DNA of 64,000 nucleotides from Actinoplanes siamensis (GTDB taxonomy: Bacteria > Actinomycetota > Actinomycetes > Mycobacteriales > Micromonosporaceae), in NCBI RefSeq assembly GCF_016862395.1, contig NZ_BOMW01000021.1, positions 62,001 through 126,000 on the forward strand. Reading direction: 5' to 3'. Positions 1-7,579 of the stretch are shown piece by piece. The notes below the pieces were generated by a model that saw only the letters and a list, made by a program, of their open reading frames with translations, did no database searches and was not told where the DNA came from. Every line of letters begins with the position of its first letter. Within the stretch, counting starts at the first letter, position 1. The position numbers and the translations under genes were made by a program.

Positions 1-1834
1 CCACGGCCTCCATCACGACGATGCTGCCGGTCGGCGTTCCGGCGACGTCCAGCAGCGGGCTGCACTCGACGCGGACGGTGATCGGCCGCCCACGCCGGTT
101 CACCGCCTCCATCCGCGCCCGCGCCGCGTCGCTGTCACCGGCCATCGACTGCCGGATCAGCGGCCGGATCTGGTCGAACGGCAGCCCGATGTCGAGGTTG
201 AGCAGGTGCTGGCCGACCGCCTCGGGGGCGCGCAGCCCCCACAGCTCCTCGGCCTGCCGGTTCCAGACCCGCACCTGCAGATCCCGGTCCACCACCGCGA
301 TCCCGGCCCGCAGGCCGGCCAGGATGGCGTCCAGGAACCCGTTCGCGGCGTCCAGGTCGGAGCTGCTCTGCTGCAGCTGATCGTTGATCCCCTGCAACTC
401 GTCGTTGGTGGACTGGAGCTCCTCGTTCATCGTCTCCAGCTCCTCGTTCGTGGACTGCAGCTCCTCGTTGGTGGTCTCCAGCTCCTCGACCGTGGACTGC
501 AGCTCCTCGTTGGTGGTCTCCAGCTCCTCGTTCGTCGACTGCAGCTCCTCGTACGCCGCCTCCAGCTCCCGGTTGACGTGCTCCAGCTCGACCCGCAGCT
601 GCCGCGCGGCGGTCACGTCGTGGAAGACCAGGCTGACGCCGAGCAGGCCGGCGCCCGCGTCGACCAGCGGGGTGACCTGGACATCCAGATGCACGATCTC
701 GCCGGAGCGGTTGAACTCGACATCGGTGACGTGCAGCGCGCGGCGCTCCACCTGGACCTGCTCGATGTAACGGCGCAGCTCCACCGGCCGGTAGGAGACG
801 TCCAGATCGCGGAACGGCCGGCCGACGTCGCGCGACGACACACCGAACAGCGACTCGGCCTGCCGGTTGCCGAGCGCCACCAGGCCGTCCGCGGTCACCA
901 CGATCTGCGCGGCCGGGCCGGCCAGCAGGGCGGCGTTGCGCAACTGGTCCAGGCCGACCAGCGGGCGGGGCGGCAGGGCGACCGGCTGCCCGGCACGCAC
1001 CGGGCCGACAGACACCAGGGAGCGGGACGGCACCTTGCGGAAGATCCGCCGCTTCAGGTCGGTGGGCAGGAACAGGCCGCTGTGGCTGAGCAGCATCTCG
1101 GCCTTGCCGAGGAACAGCGCGCCGCCGTCGTTGAGGGCGAAATGGAACCGGGCCAGGATCCGGGCCTGGGTTTCGGCGTTGAAGTACATCAGCGTGTTCC
1201 GGCAGGTCAGCAGGTCAACTCGGGAGATCGGAGCATCCTGCACCAGGTTGTTCCGGCCGAAGATCACCGAGCGGCGCATGTCCTTGCGGAAGACGTGCCG
1301 GTTGCCGGACTGCTCGAAGTAGCGCTCCAGCATCTCCGGCGGGACGTTCTCCACGTCCCGCGCGCTGTAGCTGGCGTGCCGGGCCTCGTTGAGCTGCTCC
1401 TCGTCCACGTCGGTGGCGTAGATCTTGACCCGGGCCCGGAACTCCTCCGGTCCGAGGATCTCCCCGAGCAGCATGGCCAGGGTGCACGCCTCCTGGCCGG
1501 AGGCGCAGCCGGCCGACCAGATCCGGATCGGGCTGCCCTCGGGTTTCTCCGCGATCATCGGGACGAGCACGTCGGTACGCAGGTGTTCCCACGCCTCCGG
1601 ATCGCGGAAGAACGCGGTCACGTTGATCAGGATGATGTTGAACAGGGCGGTGAACTCGTCCGGATGGACCTGCAGATGGTCGAGGTACTCCGCGTAGCCG
1701 GTGACCGGCAGTTGGGATATCCGCCGGTCGACCCGCCGGACCAGGCTCGACCGCTTGTAACCGGTGAAGTCGAATCCGCGGGTCTCCTTCAGGTACGTCA
1801 GGAGATCCTCGAAGTCGGCGTCCACCTGGTCCAT
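1..1834 (-). CDS. CheR-type methyltransferase with PAS domains (3' end outside window)
   Basis: The reading frame starts with ATG at 1834, preceded by GGAAGG, and runs off the window at base 1, giving 611 visible residues. Residues about 1-270 form a CheR methyltransferase: an N-terminal helical part (LLTYLKETRGFDF), then RIWSAGCASGQE for SAM binding and LLTCRNTLMYF. A PAS domain follows at about 295-410. Next comes a roughly 60-residue coiled coil of near-identical heptads (QSTNEEL, ETTNEEL) at about 425-485, and then a second PAS domain cut by the window edge. This order is typical of the CheR half of CheB/CheR sensor proteins, where a kinase or output domain often follows. It is the last gene of a leftward operon, 81 bases after the CheB-like gene. 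The protein is probably cytoplasmic and uses SAM, with a signalling rather than classical flagellar role; no chemotaxis core genes are nearby. Confidence 0.9.
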   Translation of the reverse strand, partial: MDQVDADFEDLLTYLKETRGFDFTGYKRSSLVRRVDRRISQLPVTGYAEYLDHLQVHPDEFTALFNIILINVTAFFRDPEAWEHLRTDVLVPMIAEKPEGSPIRIWSAGCASGQEACTLAMLLGEILGPEEFRARVKIYATDVDEEQLNEARHASYSARDVENVPPEMLERYFEQSGNRHVFRKDMRRSVIFGRNNLVQDAPISRVDLLTCRNTLMYFNAETQARILARFHFALNDGGALFLGKAEMLLSHSGLFLPTDLKRRIFRKVPSRSLVSVGPVRAGQPVALPPRPLVGLDQLRNAALLAGPAAQIVVTADGLVALGNRQAESLFGVSSRDVGRPFRDLDVSYRPVELRRYIEQVQVERRALHVTDVEFNRSGEIVHLDVQVTPLVDAGAGLLGVSLVFHDVTAARQLRVELEHVNRELEAAYEELQSTNEELETTNEELQSTVEELETTNEELQSTNEELETMNEELQSTNDELQGINDQLQQSSSDLDAANGFLDAILAGLRAGIAVVDRDLQVRVWNRQAEELWGLRAPEAVGQHLLNLDIGLPFDQIRPLIRQSMAGDSDAARARMEAVNRRGRPITVRVECSPLLDVAGTPTGSIVVMEAV

Positions 1835-1915
1835 ACTCCCGTGCCTTCCTCTCGTCCACCGGCGGCGTCACGCTATCGCAACCGGGACGGCCGGACGTCG
1901 CTCCTCACCGCCTGG

Positions 1916-2905
1916 TCACTCCTGACGGCTCGCGCTCGTCGTGGGAAGCCGGTCCAGCAGGGCGCGCACCGACGCCGCGGCGCTCTCCGCCTCCGCTGCC
2001 ATCCGGTCGTAGTGGCTGCCGGACACCCGGGCCGCGGCGCTGCCCGCCATCCGTCGGCTGAGCTCGGCCTTCTCCTCCAGCGCCCGCAGCGCCTGCCACA
2101 ACGCCCCCTCGGTGACCACCGCCTGCTCGTCGAGCAGGCTCTCCGGCGACCAGGCGTGACCAACCCGGCAGCGGAACCGCGGCACCGGCTCCCGCGCCAG
2201 CGTGTACAGCGAGCCCCCGCAGGAGGGACAGCCGTATCCGGCGGGTTCCGCGGCGAGCCGGTCGATGGTCGGCTCACCTGTCGCGCCGATCGCCACCTCG
2301 GCGGCCAGGACGGGGTCGTCCGCGGGCCGGCTGTCACCGACCTCAACCCGGCTCAGCTCGCCGAGCAGCTTCCCGAGCTGCGCCGCCGGGCGCACGGTCG
2401 CCGACCGGACCCGGGCCAGGGCCGCCCGGGGCATAGACGAGAACAGCGCCTCGTCCGGTTCCTGCACCAGCACCCGCCCGCCCTGCGCGGCCACCGTCTC
2501 GGCGCCGGCCGCGCCGTCGTCCCGGGAGCCGGAGAGCACCACCGCGACGACCCGGCGGCCGAGCGCCCGGGCCACCGACCGGAACAGCGGGTCCACCGCC
2601 GGGCGGTGGCCGTTCTCGGATGGTCCGTGGCTGAGCCGGAGCCGGCCGTCGATCAGCATCAGATGCCTGTCGCCCGGCGCCACGTAGATCTGGCCCGGCT
2701 GCGGCGCCTCGCCGTCCACGGCGGTCGCCGCCCGCAACGGCCCGGACCGGTCCAGGATCGCGGCCAGCGCGCTCGGGGCCTGCCGCGGCACGTGCAGCAC
2801 CACCAGCACCGCCGCCGGCAGGTCCCCGGGCAGTCCGGCGACCACGGTGCGCAGCGCCTCGACCCCACCGGCCGAGGCGCCCACCGCGATCAGATCCCGG
2901 TTCAG
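1916..2905 (-). CDS. CheB-type methylesterase with C-terminal zinc-ribbon-like region, CTG start proposed
   Basis: About 329 residues. The product opens with a CheB catalytic domain. AVGASAGG holds the nucleophilic serine (residue 11), VLHVPRQ a likely catalytic histidine, and SGSRDDGAAGA the acidic residue. There is no receiver domain. A C-terminal segment (CPSCGGSL, then FRCRVGHAWSPESLL) resembles the zinc-ribbon tail of CheB proteins that partner with CheR-PAS proteins. No ATG, GTG or TTG is well placed. Upstream codons read as antisense of the preceding gene, while a CTG at 2905 sits 7 bases after AGGAAGG and overlaps the TGA of the ChaB-like gene (CTGA). That coupling makes CTG my choice. 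The domain call is firm; the start is inferred. Confidence 0.85.
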   Translation of the reverse strand: MNRDLIAVGASAGGVEALRTVVAGLPGDLPAAVLVVLHVPRQAPSALAAILDRSGPLRAATAVDGEAPQPGQIYVAPGDRHLMLIDGRLRLSHGPSENGHRPAVDPLFRSVARALGRRVVAVVLSGSRDDGAAGAETVAAQGGRVLVQEPDEALFSSMPRAALARVRSATVRPAAQLGKLLGELSRVEVGDSRPADDPVLAAEVAIGATGEPTIDRLAAEPAGYGCPSCGGSLYTLAREPVPRFRCRVGHAWSPESLLDEQAVVTEGALWQALRALEEKAELSRRMAGSAAARVSGSHYDRMAAEAESAAASVRALLDRLPTTSASRQE

Positions 2906-3297
2906 CCGCGTGCCTTCCTGGTGCTCCGGTTGTTGGCCTTCTGGATCGCGTCCACCAGCTCGCTCTTGGTCATCTTCGAGCGGCCGCTGATGTCCAGCCG
3001 CTTCGCGATGTCCATCAAATGCGCCTTGCTGGCGTTGGCGTCGACGCCACCGGCGGTCTCGGCCCTGGTGTCGCGCCCGCCGGCCGCCTTGGCGTCGCTC
3101 GGGCCCTTCTCCGCCTTCGGCTCCCAATGGTCGCCGACCTTCTCGAACGAGTGCTTGACCGCGGAGAACGCGGTGCGGTGGGCGCGCTCGCCCTCGCCGT
3201 ACTGCTCGACCGCGGAGTCGTGGGTCTTGACGTACGTCTCCTGGGCCTTCTTGGGGGATCGTTTCAGCGTGGACGGCATGTCCTCACGCGCGGGCAT
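2902..3297 (-). CDS. ChaB-family protein with C-terminal Rho N-terminal-like domain
   Basis: 131 residues, ATG at 3297 after AGGAGGT. Residues about 7-65 match the ChaB fold, with MPSTLKRSPKKAQETYVKTH and the later AFSAVKHSFEKVGDHW segment. The last 40 residues (HLMDIAKRLDISGRSKMTKSELVDAIQ) look like the SAP/Rho N-terminal helical domain that binds nucleic acid. ChaB fused to Rho-N is common in actinobacteria and its function is not established; the old name 'cation transport regulator' is weakly founded. The stop overlaps the proposed CheB start. It lies 27 bases after the Rieske gene in the same operon, which suggests a stress or envelope-sensing context. Confidence 0.85.
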   Translation of the reverse strand: MPAREDMPSTLKRSPKKAQETYVKTHDSAVEQYGEGERAHRTAFSAVKHSFEKVGDHWEPKAEKGPSDAKAAGGRDTRAETAGGVDANASKAHLMDIAKRLDISGRSKMTKSELVDAIQKANNRSTRKARG

Positions 3298-3324
3298 GAC
3301 TACCTCCTGCTTCGATAGGGTTAC

Positions 3325-4194
3325 TCACGGCTGGCGGAGCTCGACGCGGCCCTCACGGACCCGGACCGGGACCACCGGCTGGTTGTTCGCGGCCGGTCCG
3401 TGCACCACGGCGCCGTCGCTGAGCCGGAACGTGCTGCCGTGCCAGGGGCACACCACGCAGGCGTCCCAGCCCGTCCCGGTGACCTCGCCCTCGCCCAACG
3501 GGCCGGTCTCGTGACCACAGCGCTCGACCAGCGCGGACACCTTGTCGCCGATCCGGTAGAGCAGCACCGGGACGTCGCCGGCCAGGCGTACCACCGGTCG
3601 TTGTTCGGGGACCGAGGCCAGGGAGCACACCTCGGTCCAGTCCTCCGGCAGCCGGTCGACGTCCGCGGCCGCGTGATTGGTCCCGGCGCCCTGGGCGTAC
3701 GCCAGGTGACCGCCCAGATAGGCGCCGAGCCCGGCCACTGTCAGCCCGGCGTACCCGAGCGCCTTGCCCCGCGTCGTGCGCCCGCGCAGCCGGGCCAGCA
3801 GCGACGCGGTGTAGAGACCGATCGCCACGGCGTTCGCGCCGGCGTGCACCAGGCCCACCCGGCGCCGGTCGCGGGTCAGCTGCGACCAGTCCGCCCAGCC
3901 GGCCGCCACGGCCGGTACCGCGGCGCCGACACCGACCGCGACCAGCGTCGTGGAAGCCGGGCGCCGGCCGGGCAGCAGGTCGAGGATGGCCGTGGAGAAG
4001 AACGCGCCGACCGGCACCTGCACCAGGACCGGGTGCAGTGGATGCCCCAGCCAGGTACCGTGCAGCAGGTCACGAAGTTTCTGCGGGCGGACCGTGGCGG
4101 TCACCGCGGACTGCAGTCGATCGCTGACGCCGTCCAGGCGGCGGGCTTCTTCCAGGCGGTTGAGGATCGGCATGGTGATCGGGTTCCCCGTCAC
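3325..4194 (-). CDS. DUF2231 membrane domain fused to Rieske [2Fe-2S] domain
   Basis: 289 residues from GTG 4194; an ATG at 4173 (MPILNRLEEARR) is an equally plausible start. Residues about 45-175 contain the DUF2231 four-helix membrane region, beginning LHGTWLGHPLHPVLVQ. The C-terminal 105 residues form a Rieske domain with the ligand pairs C226-G-H228 and C249-P-W-H252, spelled CGHETGPL and CVVCPWHGSTF. Both cluster loops are complete. The arrangement suggests a membrane-anchored electron carrier or redox sensor, partner unknown. It is the first gene of the leftward operon leading to chaB-, cheB- and cheR-like genes, and is divergent from the STAS gene at 4321. Confidence 0.88.
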   Translation of the reverse strand: MTGNPITMPILNRLEEARRLDGVSDRLQSAVTATVRPQKLRDLLHGTWLGHPLHPVLVQVPVGAFFSTAILDLLPGRRPASTTLVAVGVGAAVPAVAAGWADWSQLTRDRRRVGLVHAGANAVAIGLYTASLLARLRGRTTRGKALGYAGLTVAGLGAYLGGHLAYAQGAGTNHAAADVDRLPEDWTEVCSLASVPEQRPVVRLAGDVPVLLYRIGDKVSALVERCGHETGPLGEGEVTGTGWDACVVCPWHGSTFRLSDGAVVHGPAANNQPVVPVRVREGRVELRQP

Positions 4195-4320
4195 AATCGA
4201 CCGAAACGCCTAACTCGTGCGGTTGCCACCCGCCACGGTTAGGGTGACAAGTCCGCGTAGATGTCCCGGACCGGGCCGTCAGTGCGCGGGAAACTGGACG
4301 GAACTCTCGCCGGGGGAGAT

Positions 4321-4665
4321 ATGACCAGCTCGTTCGCGGTGAGCAAGCACAACGACGGCGCGGGGGTCATCCGTCTCGCCGTCCGTGGTGAGATCGACGA
4401 CGGGGCGAGCGACGCGCTGGCCCAGATCATCGGCAACGCGGCGGGCCAGCCGGGTGTGCGGGTGCTGGTGATCGATCTGGAGCGGGTCCCGTTCCTGGCC
4501 GCGGCCGGCATCCGGGCGCTGCTGGAAGGCCGCGCCGTGGCTCTGCACCACGGACTCGCCTACCAGGTGGTCAACGCCCGTGGCGTGGTGCACGGCGTGC
4601 TCGCCACCACCGGCCTGCTCAGCCTGTTCCACACCACGGTCCGCCACGTCCCGGCGCACCGTTAG
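4321..4665 (+). CDS. STAS-domain protein lacking the usual phosphorylatable serine
   Basis: 114 residues from ATG 4321, which follows GGGGGAG; an in-frame ATG at 4261 would add 20 residues with no family similarity. The whole chain is one STAS domain of the anti-anti-sigma type (IRLAVRGEIDDG, then VRVLVIDLERVPFLAAAGIRALL). Canonical SpoIIAA or RsbV proteins have FLDSSG at the helix start, where the serine is phosphorylated by the anti-sigma kinase. Here the site reads FLAAAG, so that switch is absent. The protein may act constitutively or in another complex. It converges with the anti-sigma-like gene at 4722. Confidence 0.8.
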   Translation: MTSSFAVSKHNDGAGVIRLAVRGEIDDGASDALAQIIGNAAGQPGVRVLVIDLERVPFLAAAGIRALLEGRAVALHHGLAYQVVNARGVVHGVLATTGLLSLFHTTVRHVPAHR

Positions 4666-4721
4666 AGCCTGTCCCCCCGCGGACCGTGCCGGCGTCCCGG
4701 GTGATCCGCGGGACAGCTGTG

Positions 4722-5450
4722 CTACACCAGCGGGAGGCCGGCCCAGACCACCTTGCCGCCCTCGGCCGGGACGGCGCCCCAGCGCCGCGCGAACTGTTCC
4801 ACCAGGAAGAGGCCGCGCGGGGTCCCGGGGTCCAGCGGATCTCCCGGCTGCCGCCGCGGGATCTCGTCGGACCCGTCCCGGACCGCGATCAGCAGGTATC
4901 GCCGGCCCAGCGAGAACCGCAGGTCGATCATCGTCTGCGCGTGCACCATCGCGTTCGTGACCAGCTCCCCCGCCACGATCCGGGCCGGATCCACCAGCGC
5001 CGGCTGGTTCCACCGCTCGCAGGCCTCGGCCGCGAGCCGGCGGGCGTGCGCGGCCGCCCCGCCCAGGGGCAGCAGGCTGTCGGCCAGCCAGGGCGTCTGC
5101 TCGCCGGACGGCATCCGGAGGGCGTCCTCGGTGGTCGCCAGCACCGGCGGCATCCGCCCGTACCGGCCGCTCGCGAACAGCTCGGTGAACCCGCCGCCGG
5201 CATCGCTGAGCAGCAGCGGCGTCCCGGGCCACAGGGCGGCCTGGCGGGCCACCGCGCCGAAGACCGCCAGCGCCACCCGGTCGCGCACCCGCAGGTCACC
5301 GAGCTCGGCGATGACCGCGTCGGGCCGCTCGACGAGACACTTCAGCAGGGCCGCGCGGACCTGTGGGGCGGTCGCCGTGCACAGGTCACCGCGCAGGCGC
5401 ACCACGGTCCGGGTGCCGATCTGGCTGACCGTACAGCTGATGTCCGGCAT
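4722..5450 (-). CDS. STAS domain plus RsbW/HATPase_c anti-sigma regulator
   Basis: About 242 residues if translated from ATG 5450 (MPDISCTVSQIG); a longer frame to 5573 is open but has no family-like sequence. The N-terminal 100 residues resemble a STAS domain (VVRLRGDLCTATAPQVRAAL). The C-terminal half is a GHKL ATPase of the anti-sigma type, with N box ELVTNAMVHA, G1-like VRDGSDE and GTPRGLFLVEQ. Such STAS-ATPase fusions are frequent in Actinoplanes and Streptomyces and bind sigma factors or STAS partners. Its convergent neighbour is a serine-less STAS protein, a plausible partner, though this is only suggested by position. Confidence 0.83.
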   Translation of the reverse strand: MPDISCTVSQIGTRTVVRLRGDLCTATAPQVRAALLKCLVERPDAVIAELGDLRVRDRVALAVFGAVARQAALWPGTPLLLSDAGGGFTELFASGRYGRMPPVLATTEDALRMPSGEQTPWLADSLLPLGGAAAHARRLAAEACERWNQPALVDPARIVAGELVTNAMVHAQTMIDLRFSLGRRYLLIAVRDGSDEIPRRQPGDPLDPGTPRGLFLVEQFARRWGAVPAEGGKVVWAGLPLV

Positions 5451-5608
5451 TTCATCATTCTTGCTCGGTGGAGCGTCAGAGCACACATAAGATCTGACAT
5501 CTGTCCGGGAGACCTGCCGGGGTATGCCCCGAACGCCTCGGAAACAGGCGCACGAGCGGTACGGCAGCGGCACGATTCTCCGGCCGTCCGGCGGGTAACC
5601 GCGACACC

Positions 5609-6547
5609 ATGCGAATCGGATACTTCCTGTCCAGCGAGGAATACACCCCGGCCCAGCTGATCGAGCAGGCCAAGCTGGCGCAGGACGCCGGCTTCCAGGG
5701 GTTGTGGATCTCCGACCACTACCACCCGTGGAACGACGAGCAGGGTCAGAGCCCGTTCGTCTGGTCCACCATCGGCGCCCTCAGCCAAGTCGTCAGCATC
5801 CCGATCACCACCGCGGTGACCTGCCCGACCGTCCGGATCCACCCGGCCGTGGTGGCGCAGGCCGCGGCGACCAGCGCGGTCCTGCACGAGGGCCGGTTCG
5901 TGCTCGGCGTCGGCACCGGCGAGGCGCTCAACGAGCACATCACCGGGATGCGCTGGCCGGTCGCCAGCGAGCGCCTGGAGATGCTGGAGGAGGCCGTCGA
6001 GGTGATGCGCGAGCTGTGGAAGGGCGACTTCGTGAGCCGCCGCGGCAAGCACTACGAGGTGGACCAGGCGCGGATCTACACGCGGCCGGAGACACCGCCG
6101 AAGGTGTACGTCTCCGCGTTCGGCCCCAAGGCGATCGAGGTGGCCGCCCGGATCGGCGACGGATACATCTCCGTCATGCCCGACGGTGACCTGGTCAAGC
6201 GGTTCCGCGAGGCGGGCGGCGGCGACAAGCCGGTCCAGGGCGGCTTCAAGGGCTGCTGGGCGCCGACCGAGGAGCAGGGCGTGCGCACCGCGCACCGGCT
6301 GTGGGCCAACGCCGGCGTCCCCGGCGAACTGTCCCAGGTGCTCCCCTCCCCGCGCCACTTCGAGCAGGCGTCCTCGCTGGTCACCCCGGAAATGATCAAG
6401 GAGTCGATCGTCTGCGGCCCGGATCCGGCCGGCCACGCCGCCCAGCTCAAGGCCTACGAGGAAGCCGGCTTCGACGAGGTCTACGTCGCGAACATCGGCC
6501 CCGACTACGCCGAGATGATCGACCTCTACCGCCGCGAGTTCCTCTGA
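5609..6547 (+). CDS. F420-dependent LLM-class oxidoreductase, glucose-6-phosphate dehydrogenase-like subfamily
   Basis: 312 residues, ATG start. It is a luciferase-like TIM barrel. Its opening (RIGYFLSSEEYTPAQL), DHYHPW and VLGVGTGEALNEHITG motifs match the family that contains mycobacterial Fgd and the TIGR03557-type enzymes. These use coenzyme F420 for hydride transfer; the substrate cannot be read from sequence. The gene stands alone, divergent from the anti-sigma gene, and is followed by two hairpins. F420 use fits an actinobacterial host. Confidence 0.9.
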   Translation: MRIGYFLSSEEYTPAQLIEQAKLAQDAGFQGLWISDHYHPWNDEQGQSPFVWSTIGALSQVVSIPITTAVTCPTVRIHPAVVAQAAATSAVLHEGRFVLGVGTGEALNEHITGMRWPVASERLEMLEEAVEVMRELWKGDFVSRRGKHYEVDQARIYTRPETPPKVYVSAFGPKAIEVAARIGDGYISVMPDGDLVKRFREAGGGDKPVQGGFKGCWAPTEEQGVRTAHRLWANAGVPGELSQVLPSPRHFEQASSLVTPEMIKESIVCGPDPAGHAAQLKAYEEAGFDEVYVANIGPDYAEMIDLYRREFL

Positions 6548-6562
6548 CCGTCCCCGGCCGGC

Positions 6563-6614
6563 GTGCCCGGCCCCCGCGCCGCTGCCGGAAGCGGCGGCGC
6601 CGGGAGCCGGGCAC
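6563..6614. terminator. Terminator-like hairpin after F420 oxidoreductase
   Basis: Arms GTGCCCGGC (6563-6571) and GCCGGGCAC (6606-6614) pair, with further imperfect GC pairing inside (GCCGCT with AGCGGC). It lies 15 bases after the stop at 6547 and has no U tract, as is usual for actinobacterial terminators. Confidence 0.55.
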
Positions 6615-6676
6615 CCGGCACAGCCGCGCGACGGTGACCCGCCTCGGATCGGCGAACCGCTCACCGTCGCCGGGGT

Positions 6677-6700
6677 GGGCCGCCGGGACTCCGGCGGCCC
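6677..6700 (-). terminator. Hairpin terminator of the zinc-ribbon membrane gene
   Basis: A perfect 10-bp stem GGGCCGCCGG / CCGGCGGCCC with loop GACT lies 5 bases beyond the stop of the leftward gene at 6706. Confidence 0.6.
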
Positions 6701-6705
6701 CGGGC

Positions 6706-7440
6706 TCAGCCCTGGGTGGCGGCGTAGATGATCAGCGAGATCAGGGCGACCGGGATGACCAGGCCGATCCACGTCATCGGCCGCTCCAGCAGGCGGGGGC
6801 CGGGATCCATCGGCGGGCGGCTGGGCCCGTAGGGGTTGGGCCGCGGCTCGGCGAGGTTGGCGACGCGGCCGTGGCGGGCCAGGTTCATCAGCACGGTGAT
6901 CGGCGTGATGATGAACGAGGCGTAGCCGTACCAGCCCTGGACCAGCGTCTTCGAGGTCATCTGGCGGAACACGGACAGACCGCAGCTGCGGCAGAACGGG
7001 CCCTCGCTGCTGAGGAACCGCATCACCACCAGCATGCCCTGGTGCCCGCGGAACTTGGCCTGCGCGGCCGGGACCGAACCGCAGAACCGGCAGGACAACA
7101 CGCCCTGCGGCGGGTATCCGGGCTGCGGCGCCGGCGGCTGCCCCGGCACGGGCTGCCCGGAGTACGGCGCCGGGATCGCACCCGGCGCCGGCGCACCCGC
7201 CTGCGCGGGGTAGGCGCCGGGCGCGGGGTGACCCGCCTGCTCCGGGTAGGCGCCGGGAGCCGGGTGTTGCCCGGGAGCCTGGTAGGCGCCGGGAGCGACG
7301 TAGGCGCCCGGGTGCTGCCCGGGAACCGGGTACGCGGCGGGCTGCCCCGGGATGGCACCCGGCGCGGGGTGGCCCCCGGGCGCGGGACGGGCGGGGTCGG
7401 GGGACACGCCACCCCAGGGAGCGGGCTGCGGCTGGGACAT
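6706..7440 (-). CDS. Pro/Gly/Ala-rich membrane protein with two CxxC motifs
   Basis: 244 residues from ATG 7440, which directly follows GAGGTGAGC. Residues 1-120 are a low-complexity tail of PGAY/PAPGA/PGQ repeats. Then come CRFCGS and CRSCGLS, about 36 residues apart and likely a zinc ribbon. A short hydrophobic stretch (YASFIITPITVLMNLA) follows, and a C-terminal membrane helix (IGLVIPVALISLIIYAA). Proteins of this build are common in Actinoplanes and have no known role. The proline-rich tail is probably cytoplasmic and disordered. The esterase gene ends 139 bases upstream on the same strand. Confidence 0.75.
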   Translation of the reverse strand: MSQPQPAPWGGVSPDPARPAPGGHPAPGAIPGQPAAYPVPGQHPGAYVAPGAYQAPGQHPAPGAYPEQAGHPAPGAYPAQAGAPAPGAIPAPYSGQPVPGQPPAPQPGYPPQGVLSCRFCGSVPAAQAKFRGHQGMLVVMRFLSSEGPFCRSCGLSVFRQMTSKTLVQGWYGYASFIITPITVLMNLARHGRVANLAEPRPNPYGPSRPPMDPGPRLLERPMTWIGLVIPVALISLIIYAATQG

Positions 7441-7579
7441 GCTCACCTCGTTGCACAAAAAGCTGTGAAGAACCTGCGAAGCGGCCAGGGTACTGGTTGA
7501 TCAACGCGACGCGCTGCCCCGTACTCCCGGAGATCGGCAACCGAACGGCCGACCCCGGCCCGCGAGGTGAGCCGGCCCG

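Noticed and set aside
206..3514. A continuous 1102-codon frame on the plus strand with leucine- and valine-rich repeats.
   Set aside because: It is the complement of the CheR, CheB and ChaB genes; its repeats mirror the coiled-coil heptads and it has no family or codon logic.
4676..4712. Possible terminator between the STAS gene and the anti-sigma gene.
   Set aside because: Only an 8-bp stem (CCCGCGGA/TCCGCGGG) with a 21-base loop; too weak to list as a feature.
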